Assembly: GCA_023660035.1 (NCBI GenBank) | Contig: JAGXOF010000009.1 | Span: 1-5,040 of the forward strand | Direction of reading: 5' to 3' | DNA: 5,040 nucleotides | From: Dehalococcoidia bacterium LH_S1 | GTDB lineage: Bacteria > Chloroflexota > Dehalococcoidia > SZUA-161 > SpSt-899 | Part shown: in pieces, positions 1 to 5,040 of the stretch | Position numbering within the stretch: position 1 is the first letter of the stretch | How the letters are laid out: each line of letters opens with the position of its first letter | Made by a program: the position numbers and the translations under genes | The notes under the pieces: model-generated | Told to the model about the DNA's origin: nothing | Database searches by the model: none | The model's input: the letters and a program-made list of their open reading frames with translations, nothing else

Positions 1-114
1 TCCGTTGGACAAAAACAGCTGATGTCATTTTTAGTTCAGTTAATAACCTGACAAGACACTAGATACTAGTTTATCCATCCTGATACCGTCCAAGATGCCC
101 TCTAGTACAAGGTA

Positions 115-149
115 TTGACGAAACAAAAGAAATCTGCTATTAGTATAAT
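115..149 (+). promoter_or_regulatory. Candidate sigma-70-type promoter for the P1 peptidase gene
   Basis: TTGACG at 115-120 matches the -35 consensus at five of six positions. A 17-nt spacer leads to TATTAG at 138-143, which is preceded by TG one base away as in extended -10 elements. A perfect TATAAT also sits at 144-149, but it is 23 nt from the -35 box and would need a weaker one. Just downstream, CATTG (153-157) and CAATG (168-172) flank CCTT/AAGG and form an imperfect inverted repeat that could be an operator. Start sites are inferred only. The rest of 1-282 shows no convincing gene, and the 5' untranslated region would be about 130 nt. Confidence 0.35.
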
Positions 150-260
150 AGCCATTGACCTTTAAGGCAATGAAGTTGCAAATAGAATAAGTAAAGTCCG
201 CTTGGATCGGCAACGACGAGACGGATGGAGAAAGCTTAATATAAGACTCTCGGTTGTGCC

Positions 261-267
261 GGGAGGA
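261..267 (+). promoter_or_regulatory. Shine-Dalgarno-like site that bears on the peptidase start
   Basis: GGGAGGA at 261-267 is the only strong ribosome-binding sequence before the peptidase gene. It lies 15 nt before ATG at 283, which is longer than usual, and only 3 nt before an in-frame TTG at 271, which is shorter than usual. ATG 283 gives the N-terminus typical of the family, so it is preferred, but TTG 271 (four extra residues) cannot be excluded. Confidence 0.4.
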
Positions 268-282
268 TTTTTGTTTATAGCT

Positions 283-1257
283 ATGCATAGTGCTATAACC
301 GATATCCCGGGAATTAAGGTAGGGCATTACACCGATAAGGAAGGGATAACTGGCTGCACAGTCATCCTTTGTGAGCAGGGAGCTGTTGCCGGGGTCGATG
401 TCAGCGGCTCAGCTCCGGGAACCAGGGAAACAGACCTTCTCCGCCCGGGAAATTTGGTAGAGAAGGTTCAAGCCGTCCTCCTGGGTGGTGGCAGTGCCTT
501 TGGATTAGATGCTGCCTGCGGGGTGATGAAATACCTTGAGCAGAGAGGATTTGGTCACGAAACCAGTGCTGGCAGGGTGCCTATTGTGCCAGCAGCCATA
601 ATTTTCGACCTAAATATAGGTAATTCTAAAATCAGGCCTGGAAGTGAACAAGGTTACCAAGCTTGCCTTGAAGCTAGTGATGCTGAGGTAGCTGAAGGCT
701 GTGTTGGCGCTGGCACCGGGGCCACGGTGGGGAAGGTATTCGGCATTGATAGAGCCACCAAGAGCGGTTTGGGAACAGCTAGCCAGATGGTAGCAGATGA
801 CGTCGTGGTAGCCACGCTGGTGGTAGTAAACGCCTTTGGGGATGTAATTGATGGTAAAACAGGAAAGGTTATAGCTGGTCCTCGCCAGCCGGATAAAAAT
901 GGCTTTTTATCTACATCAGAAATATTAAAAAGCGGCAAGCCAGGGAGGGCAGTTACTTTCAATACAGTGATTGGCGTAGTAGCTACTAATGTCAAACTTA
1001 GTAAAGTGGGGGCAAACAAACTAGCTAGAGTGGCACAGGTTGGCATAGCTCGCAGTATTAATCCCTGCCATACAGTTTACGATGGCGATGTCCTTTTCGC
1101 TCTTTCTTTGGGTGAGAAAACAGGCGATTTTGACCTAATTAGCTCAGTGGCGGCGGAACTAGTAGCCACAGCTATAACTAGAGCAGTTCTTAAAGCTGAA
1201 ACAACGGCTGGCGTACCAGCCACCTCCTCCCTTTATCTGGACTGCCCTCGTAGGTAG
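283..1257 (+). CDS. P1-family (S58) self-processing peptidase / amidohydrolase
   Basis: The 324-residue product looks like a full-length member of the DmpA/NylC/P1 family of N-terminal-nucleophile hydrolases. These cleave their own precursor into alpha and beta chains and then hydrolyse N-terminal peptide or other amide bonds, usually in the cytoplasm. Visible family features are ITDIPGIKVGHYTD at residues 5-18, a GCTVIL segment (24-29), the glycine-rich LLGGGSAFGLDAACG (66-80), GAGTGATVGKVFG (142-154) and FNTVIGVVATN (226-236). In the last motif the Asn227-Thr228 bond fits the self-cleavage site, with Thr228 as the new N-terminal nucleophile, by analogy with NylC (Asn-Thr). HTVYDGDVLFAL (263-274) is also typical. 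The substrate is unknown. The gene stands alone on the plus strand with no co-directional neighbour. The stop codon (1255-1257) and the preceding Arg-Arg codons fall in a CRISPR-repeat-like sequence, so the C-terminal residues may not be original. The open frame extends upstream to a TTG at 202, but that extension lacks family features. The family call is firm; the specific activity is not. Confidence 0.9.
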   Translation: MHSAITDIPGIKVGHYTDKEGITGCTVILCEQGAVAGVDVSGSAPGTRETDLLRPGNLVEKVQAVLLGGGSAFGLDAACGVMKYLEQRGFGHETSAGRVPIVPAAIIFDLNIGNSKIRPGSEQGYQACLEASDAEVAEGCVGAGTGATVGKVFGIDRATKSGLGTASQMVADDVVVATLVVVNAFGDVIDGKTGKVIAGPRQPDKNGFLSTSEILKSGKPGRAVTFNTVIGVVATNVKLSKVGANKLARVAQVGIARSINPCHTVYDGDVLFALSLGEKTGDFDLISSVAAELVATAITRAVLKAETTAGVPATSSLYLDCPRR

Positions 1258-1266
1258 GCTAGTGAC
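1245..1266 (+). repeat. Orphan CRISPR-repeat-like fragment overlapping the peptidase stop codon
   Basis: These 22 bp align without gaps to positions 9-30 of the CRISPR repeat at 3588-5012, using the CTCAT variant seen in the leftmost repeats. Twenty of 22 positions are identical, including an unbroken TAGGTAGGCTAGT. The two differences are A to G at repeat position 14 (in the loop of the small CCT/AGG hairpin, whose stem is kept) and A to G at position 28. Repeat positions 1-8 (GTTTCAAT) are not conserved. The peptidase stop codon TAG (1255-1257) is part of the match. Orientation is the same as the array's. The match is too long for chance in a window this size; how it arose is unknown. Confidence 0.7.
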
Positions 1267-1548
1267 CAAGCTTGCGGCATATGTGTAGGCAAAATAAGGA
1301 ACTTTGACGGAACGGAATTTACGGGGTGGGCACAAAAAGTAGGGGTGGCGAAGGCTAGCTTGGGAACTTTAACTCTAAATAGTGCGAGGTCAGCATTCTA
1401 ACGACACCTTTGGGGTAGGGTAAGAGAGAATACACGAGGGCGAGCTGCTATAGAGTCGTTAATAGGTGGCATGAGGGCAGCCGTATTAGCGCGATGTTAA
1501 CCGAGGTGATCACCTCGAACCGCTTGTTACTATCCTTGCTTCGGAAGT
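1267..1548. other. Gene-free stretch with inverted repeats
   Basis: No coding frame with credible protein features was seen on either strand. The stretch contains TAACGAC (1399-1405) and its complement GTCGTTA (1455-1461), a 7-bp inverted repeat spanning 63 bp. This could be the outer arms of a decayed attC-like site, but no inner pairing boxes are evident. A perfect 16-bp palindrome, CGAGGTGATCACCTCG, lies at 1502-1517, flanked by TAAC (1498-1501) and GTTA (1526-1529). No T-run follows it, so it is not an ordinary rho-independent terminator. No tRNA or other structured RNA was recognised. Confidence 0.5.
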
Positions 1549-1676
1549 ATAACGCCCAAGCTCACCTGCCATCAGAGTGATATGCCGACAAGCCCCTGAC
1601 CACCGTAAGGCCCCAGATAGCAGAACAAGACTGGTAAACCGCGACGCTCTGGTGGTCAGGTGCAGTGACTTGTTAT
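1549..1676 (-). other. attC-like integron recombination site
   Basis: Read on the minus strand, the element starts with ATAAC (complement of 1672-1676) and ends with its inverse GTTAT (complement of 1549-1553). Nine bases inside each end sits a second pair, CACCT (complement of 1658-1662) and AGGTG (complement of 1563-1567). The two 9-nt gaps are equal in length but not complementary, as in the R-box/spacer/L-box layout of attC sites. A perfect 9-bp inner stem follows (CTGACCACC/GGTGGTCAG, plus-strand 1596-1604 and 1651-1659). The total of about 128 bp is within the known attC range. The right-hand core on the minus strand is GTTATAC, one mismatch from GTTRRRY. Translated on the minus strand it gives SLHLT...AGELGR, a pattern I associate with spurious proteins read through attC-like sites. 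The site begins 12 bp after the TPR gene's stop codon, the usual position in a gene cassette. Confidence 0.6.
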
Positions 1677-2638
1677 TTGCCTCCCCCACTATTGTTGATG
1701 CTTTTGCAAGCAGCCTCTCACAAAATCGATAGCCCCAAGGGTGTTTTTCCACTGTTGCCCTGCGTCAAGCCAGTAGTAGTACGCTTCGTCTGGACCACCA
1801 ACCGTGACGCGGCTGGGGTCAAGTTCCCTCGGTCGTGTGTGACGTTTTTTGCTCAGCTCCTTGGCCACCAACGGGTGGGTTTCCATTGCCTCCAGCAAAG
1901 CTGTTTCAGACTCTGCCTTGAGTCCCAATTGGTACAAAGCTAAGACTTGACCGTACAGCACGTCGGGCTCTATATCATTAGGAAAACGCTCCGAGATTCC
2001 CAACACCTCCCACGGCCGACTAAGGCGAAAGGCACACTCAATAGCAAGGATGCGAACCCCTTGGTTATCATTGGGATTCAGCGCCAGCATGTTCATGAAG
2101 ATAGCAAGGGCGTTTTCAATCTCTTCGCGTTTCAGAAGGGCAAGGCCAAAACCCTTGTAAGCTCTGAGGAAAGGGCGGTTAGTCATATAACTCCATGGTA
2201 GGATGTCTTGCCCCATGGAAAAGTCCTGGGGAAAGCAACCTAAACCAAGATCAACCGCCTGTTGCCATAGTTTGAATGCCTCTTGCTGACGATCAGTCTC
2301 ATCAAGTAATATCGCTAGATGGTGATGAAGATCAATGAATTCAGGATACTCACGAAGCAACTGGCGATACCCTCGCTCCGCTTTTGACAGATGCCCCCTG
2401 TCCCATAGATGCATGCTTTCATAAAATGTGTCCATAACGTCAGGCGTCACTCGGGGGAATTGAAAGCCCCACCCATGCTCTCCGATTGGCCGCAAGAATA
2501 ATATTTCCCTTGGGAAATGATGCTGACTTTCTACTTCTGCCATGACTTTAAGTATACATTACAGGCAGGCTTTTGTCTTCAGGTGTGGCAACCCAATTCT
2601 TAATTATACAGAAAACCCTCACACCAAATTCCGCCTAA
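1553..2638 (-). mobile_element. Possible integron gene cassette (TPR gene plus attC-like site)
   Basis: On the minus strand the TPR gene is followed at once by the attC-like site, which is the organisation of a single-gene cassette. The far edge is tentative: GTTAGGC (complement of 2633-2639) fits the GTTRRRY core exactly and lies about 50 bp downstream of the hydrolase stop, but such a heptamer is expected about once per kilobase per strand. No attC or attI structure was seen on the upstream side of that core, and no integrase gene is in the window. Insertion at a secondary site, or a remnant of a larger array, would both fit. Confidence 0.35.
1689..2543 (-). CDS. Tetratricopeptide-repeat (TPR) protein, function unknown
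   Basis: The 284-residue product has several helix-turn-helix TPR units: about residues 36-69, 70-103, 126-159 (ending in LNPNDNQG) and 194-223. TPR units form a superhelical surface for protein-protein contacts. The central NRPFLRAYKGFGLALL (122-137) and ALNPNDNQGVRIL (154-166) resemble a widespread bacterial TPR family related in pattern to eukaryotic ST7; this comparison is from memory. The C-terminal GGPDEAYYYWLDAGQQW (249-265) is probably a conserved tail outside the repeats. No signal peptide or membrane segment is apparent, so it is likely cytoplasmic. The start is ATG at 2543. No clear Shine-Dalgarno site precedes it, which is common for cassette genes. A TATAAT on the minus strand (complement of 2603-2608) lies about 60 nt upstream but has no good -35 box. 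The stop is 12 bp from the attC-like site. The partner and role cannot be inferred. Confidence 0.8.
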   Translation of the reverse strand: MAEVESQHHFPREILFLRPIGEHGWGFQFPRVTPDVMDTFYESMHLWDRGHLSKAERGYRQLLREYPEFIDLHHHLAILLDETDRQQEAFKLWQQAVDLGLGCFPQDFSMGQDILPWSYMTNRPFLRAYKGFGLALLKREEIENALAIFMNMLALNPNDNQGVRILAIECAFRLSRPWEVLGISERFPNDIEPDVLYGQVLALYQLGLKAESETALLEAMETHPLVAKELSKKRHTRPRELDPSRVTVGGPDEAYYYWLDAGQQWKNTLGAIDFVRGCLQKHQQ

Positions 2639-2688
2639 CTTATTATAGGCAGAAAAGCTTCTTGAAAAACAACTTTACCCTAAATAAT
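2544..2688. other. AT-rich spacer between the TPR and hydrolase genes
   Basis: This 145-bp gap separates two minus-strand genes. It holds the candidate cassette edge (2633-2639) and a lone TATAAT-like box. The hydrolase gene is followed by a weak AGAA/TTCT hairpin near 2651-2662 without a convincing U-tract, so no terminator is called. An open plus-strand frame across this stretch has no protein-like features. Confidence 0.5.
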
Positions 2689-3417
2689 TCAAATCTTGTC
2701 CAAAGGTCGAACCACTTCGTGATAAAGGACGCCCTCAGTTGAGTTATCTGCTTCACAAATTATTGAGCCTTCCGGGCTGACTATCATGCTGTGCCCAAGG
2801 CTGATGTAATCTCCTTGAGAACCAACTGCATTGGCTTTACCCACGAAAATATTATTTTCTACTGCTCGGGCAATGGGAAGCGCCCTGTTTTTATTTAGCT
2901 TGAAGCATGCTTCATCTGGCAAGTAATAGTGGGCAGAAAGAAGAAATAGCAGTTTCATGCCTCTCCTGGCATATTTTCTTGTTAACAAGGGATAATTCTG
3001 ATCTCGGCAAATGATTACACCACACTTTAATTCATTGACTTCAAAGGTCAAGATATTCCTCCCCCTGGAGAAGTACTGTTTATCAAAATCAGTTAGATTA
3101 TTCTTAAAATATTTGAGCCTATTATTTGCTGATATAACCAGAGCAGCATTATAAAGCCTGTCCGCCTCAAAATATGGAGTCCCTACAATGGTGATGAGAC
3201 CGTTTTCTGCAGCTATTCCCTGCAGCATATCCAATGCTTTTAATATCTCATCCCAATCGATTTTATGGAAGTCTCGCCTATAGCCAGTAAGGCTACATTC
3301 AGGGAAACATAAAATGTCTGCTTTGTTACTTGCTGCTTCAGCAATATAATGGCGCATTCTTTCTATATTTGAATTGATATCGTTATTAAGAGAAACTTGA
3401 GCTACTGCGAATTTCAC
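2689..3417 (-). CDS. Carbon-nitrogen hydrolase, nitrilase superfamily
   Basis: From the GTG at 3417 the product is 242 residues and begins MKFAVAQVSLNN, the normal first strand of the nitrilase fold. The catalytic triad is visible: Glu40 in LCFPECSLTGY, Lys105 in YFKNNL and Cys137 in GVIICRDQNYP. The protein is expected to hydrolyse a small amide, carbamoyl or related C-N bond in the cytoplasm through a cysteine thioester. The substrate class (amidase, omega-amidase, carbamoylputrescine-type or other) cannot be read from the sequence. The auxiliary acidic residue usually found as Glu before the F-x-x-G motif appears to be Asp112 (DKQYFSRG), a conservative change. The length is slightly short for the family (commonly 260-290). 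The frame continues upstream to a TTG at 3441, but that start has no ribosome site and lies in a palindrome, while AAGGA precedes the GTG by 11 nt. The gene is more AT-rich than the TPR and peptidase genes. It may be transcribed alone from the promoter at 3492-3520. Confidence 0.85.
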   Translation of the reverse strand: MKFAVAQVSLNNDINSNIERMRHYIAEAASNKADILCFPECSLTGYRRDFHKIDWDEILKALDMLQGIAAENGLITIVGTPYFEADRLYNAALVISANNRLKYFKNNLTDFDKQYFSRGRNILTFEVNELKCGVIICRDQNYPLLTRKYARRGMKLLFLLSAHYYLPDEACFKLNKNRALPIARAVENNIFVGKANAVGSQGDYISLGHSMIVSPEGSIICEADNSTEGVLYHEVVRPLDKI

Positions 3418-3440
3418 TGTTTCATCAATCCTTAGGAACA

Positions 3441-3457
3441 AAAGTCAAGTTGACTTT
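3441..3457. promoter_or_regulatory. Operator-like palindrome upstream of the hydrolase
   Basis: AAAGTCAA (3441-3448), one central base, then TTGACTTT (3450-3457) form a perfect 8+1+8 inverted repeat. It lies about 24 nt before the GTG start of the hydrolase, between the start codon and the candidate promoter. The near-absent loop suits a dimeric regulator's DNA site better than an RNA hairpin. The regulator is unknown. Confidence 0.4.
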
Positions 3458-3491
3458 ACCCTCAGCCTCAGATACAACTCTTTCTTAGATG

Positions 3492-3520
3492 AGAATACCT
3501 GATAAAGCAACTTGAATCAA
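3492..3520 (-). promoter_or_regulatory. Candidate promoter for the hydrolase gene
   Basis: On the minus strand TTGATT (complement of 3515-3520) and TATTCT (complement of 3492-3497) are separated by exactly 17 nt. Each box matches the sigma-70 consensus at four of six positions. Transcription would start near 3485 and pass through the palindrome at 3441-3457. The -35 region overlaps a small CTTGA/TCAAG inverted repeat (3511-3521). The placement is good but the boxes are weak. Confidence 0.35.
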
Positions 3521-4148
3521 GACCAGCTTCTAAAGGCTTGATATGGGATTTGAACTTAAGCCCATGCAGAGACCCATTGACGATCCCGTTTCAATCCCTC
3601 ATAGATAGGCTAGCAACTCCAAGGCTCAGAAGCCTCAACACTTCGACAGAGCCCGTTTCAATCCCTCATAGGTAGGCTAATAACAAAGCGACCAATACTG
3701 CGGAAAATATCCTCCATACGTTTCAAGCCCTCATAGGTAGGCTAGCGATGCTGTAATGGACGCAAGACAACTCTTAACCAAAACCGTTTCAATCCCTCAT
3801 AGGTAGGCTAGCAACGGTTTACTACGATACAGAAACCAGAACAATAACCACACGTTTCAATCCCTTATAGGTAGGCTAGCGACGAGGAGAATAGCAACTT
3901 CAATCGTGACAAGTTCTAGTTTCAATCCCTTATAGGTAGGCTAGCGACTAGGAGGTTTTGTAATGCCACAGACTCTGACTAATGTTTCAATCCCTTATAG
4001 GTAGGCTAGTAACTTCGTCCCAAGTAGCCGTATCGGCAGTAACGTCTATCGTTTCAATCCCTTATAGGTAGGCTAGTAACTTGGAATTGGTAGGCATAGC
4101 TATAACTGGTGCTGGTATGTTTCAATCCCTTATAGGTAGGCTAGTAAC

Positions 4149-4316
4149 AGCAGAGCGGATGCCCAACACGTACTATTATCCATGGTTTCAATCCCTTATA
4201 GGTAGGCTAGTAACTGCTGAAGATAGCAAAGGCTATGTACTCCAACAGATGTTTCAATCCCTTATAGGTAGGCTAGTAACAGCAGAGCGGATGCCCAACA
4301 CGTACTATTATCCATG
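4149..4316 (-). repeat. Non-adjacent duplicated CRISPR spacer (spacers 9 and 11)
   Basis: The 36-bp spacers at 4149-4184 and 4281-4316 are identical and are separated by two repeats and a different spacer (4215-4250). On the plus strand one frame is open and reads AERMPNTYYYPW, so the target may be coding DNA of a mobile element. Confidence 0.9.
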
Positions 4317-4651
4317 GTTTCAATCCCTTATAGGTAGGCTAGTAACTCGCCAGCAAACTGAAAAGCCGAGAAAACTCCATTTTAATGTTTCAATCCCTTA
4401 TAGGTAGGCTAGTAACTCTTTAATCCACTCAACAAAATCATGATTTGCCAATAGTTTCAATCCCTCATAGGTAGGCTAGTAACTTCCTGCTGACCATCAG
4501 GTACAGTATGCAATACCTCCGTTTCAATCCCTTATAGGTAGGCTAGTAACCCGACAGGCTCGTGCCTTACCTATCACCAACTGCTCGTTTCAATCCCTTA
4601 TAGGTAGGCTAGTAACTAGGCAACTCCATAAACTGCCCGCCAAAAATAATA

Positions 4652-4785
4652 GTTTCAATCCCTTATAGGTAGGCTAGCAACGGATATTAAAGCCATCTGG
4701 TTCCCTAGTAGCATATAGGTTTCAATCCCTTATAGGTAGGCTAGCAACGGATATTAAAGCCATCTGGTTCCCTAGTAGCATATAG
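4652..4785 (-). repeat. Tandem duplication of a repeat-spacer unit (spacers 17 and 18)
   Basis: The 67-bp unit 4652-4718 (repeat plus 37-bp spacer) is repeated exactly at 4719-4785. Both repeats share the otherwise uncommon GCAAC ending, while the repeats on either side end in GTAAC, so the whole unit was copied rather than the spacer being acquired twice. The complement of the spacer has an open frame reading YATREPDGFNI. Confidence 0.92.
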
Positions 4786-5040
4786 GTTTCAATCCCTTAT
4801 AGGTAGGCTAGTAACAAGTTAGAGAACATAGAGGAACTAGTGCGTTTCCTGTTTCAATCCCTTATAGGTAGGCTAGTAACCCTCCCGCCTTGGCAGACAA
4901 GTTCCAGGGCCGCGTGTTTCAATCCCTTATAGGTAGGCTAGTAACAATCCTCTCATCACTTCCCTCGTATTCCCTCTTGTTTGTTTCAATCCCTTATAGG
5001 TAGGCTAGTAACCAGAGTCTGTCGGCTTCACTTTTCTATG

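Larger units (their letters stand above)
3588..5040 (-). CRISPR. CRISPR array, 22 repeats, continues past the right edge
   Basis: Thirty-bp repeats start at 3588, 3655, 3720, 3786, 3854, 3919, 3984, 4051, 4119, 4185, 4251, 4317, 4387, 4454, 4521, 4587, 4652, 4719, 4786, 4851, 4916 and 4983. The 21 complete spacers are 35-40 bp; the last is cut at the edge after 28 bp. The repeat begins GTTTCAATCCCT and ends GTAGGCTAGTAAC; 13 of 22 copies are identical. Its complement ends in ATTGAAAC, the 5' handle of many type I and III crRNAs, so the strand given is the inferred transcribed one. The leftmost six copies are variants (CTCAT for CTTAT; ends GCAAC, ATAAC, GCGAT or GCGAC), as expected for the trailer end. 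The leader should lie to the right. A small CCT/AGG hairpin is possible in the repeat. No cas gene is present, so the subtype (I-B or III most likely) is open. Confidence 0.97.

Noticed and set aside
202..282. N-terminal extension of the peptidase from a TTG codon
   Set aside because: No family similarity in the added 27 residues, and the strong GGGAGGA site lies inside it, nearer to 283.
40..327. Minus-strand open frame of 95 codons upstream of the peptidase
   Set aside because: It overlaps the peptidase start and promoter region and has no recognisable domain or credible ribosome site.
654..1046. Minus-strand open frame inside the peptidase gene
   Set aside because: Thr/Pro/Ser/Ala-rich shadow of the P1 peptidase coding strand.
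1333..1362. AGGCTAGC at 1352-1359 as a second orphan repeat fragment
   Set aside because: Only eight bases match; the rest of the aligned 30 bp does not, and its spacing from the first fragment does not fit a repeat-spacer unit.
1510..1752. Minus-strand open frame giving SLHLT...AGELGR
   Set aside because: It reads through the attC-like site and overlaps the TPR gene's end; its resemblance to database proteins reflects the DNA element, not a real gene.
2641..2670. Hairpin with T-rich flank after the hydrolase stop as a terminator
   Set aside because: The stem is short and AT-rich and is not followed by a proper U-tract.
4081..4407. Plus-strand open frame with a repeated FQSLIGRLVTAE peptide
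   Set aside because: It is a translation of CRISPR repeats and spacers; the periodic peptide is the repeat read in frame.
5013..5040. Partial spacer 22 sharing a 10-bp complementary stretch with spacer 6 (CAGAGTCTGT)
   Set aside because: Ten bases among many spacer pairs is near chance, and the flanking bases differ.

Overview
The window reads as chromosome of a bacterium, most likely an anaerobic, possibly thermophilic Bacillota/Clostridia-type organism or a comparable deep-branching anaerobe. This is a weak inference from the CRISPR repeat style, the moderate GC content and the gene types; nothing here fixes the taxon. It holds three credible protein genes, one long CRISPR array and two intergenic stretches with unusual content.

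Left part (1-1266): a leaderless-looking region with a candidate promoter, then a plus-strand gene for a P1-family (S58) self-cleaving peptidase/amidohydrolase related to DmpA and NylC. The last codons and the stop codon of this gene lie inside a 22-bp stretch that matches the 3' two thirds of the CRISPR repeat found 2.3 kb away (20 of 22 positions).

Middle (1267-2688): a gene-free stretch of about 280 bp with several inverted repeats, then an attC-like integron recombination site of about 128 bp. Directly beside it, on the minus strand, is a tetratricopeptide-repeat (TPR) gene. Gene plus adjoining attC-like site has the layout of an integron gene cassette (roughly 1553-2638). No integrase is visible.

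Right part (2689-5040): a minus-strand carbon-nitrogen hydrolase (nitrilase superfamily) with intact Glu-Lys-Cys residues, a palindromic operator-like site and a candidate promoter. Then comes a CRISPR array of 22 repeats (30 bp) and 21 complete spacers (35-40 bp) that runs off the right edge. The repeat carries GTTTCAAT on the plus strand, so its complement ends in ATTGAAAC, the usual 5' handle of type I/III crRNAs. Together with the degenerate repeats at the left end, this indicates minus-strand transcription from a leader to the right of the window. No cas genes are present. Two spacers are each present twice, and one spacer appears to cover a ribosome binding site and start codon.

The genes do not form an evident pathway. 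The peptidase and the hydrolase both act on amide bonds but lie on opposite strands and are separated by the cassette-like insert, so a functional link is not supported. The most noteworthy points are the repeat fragment fused to the peptidase gene end and the probable stand-alone integron cassette next to a CRISPR locus.
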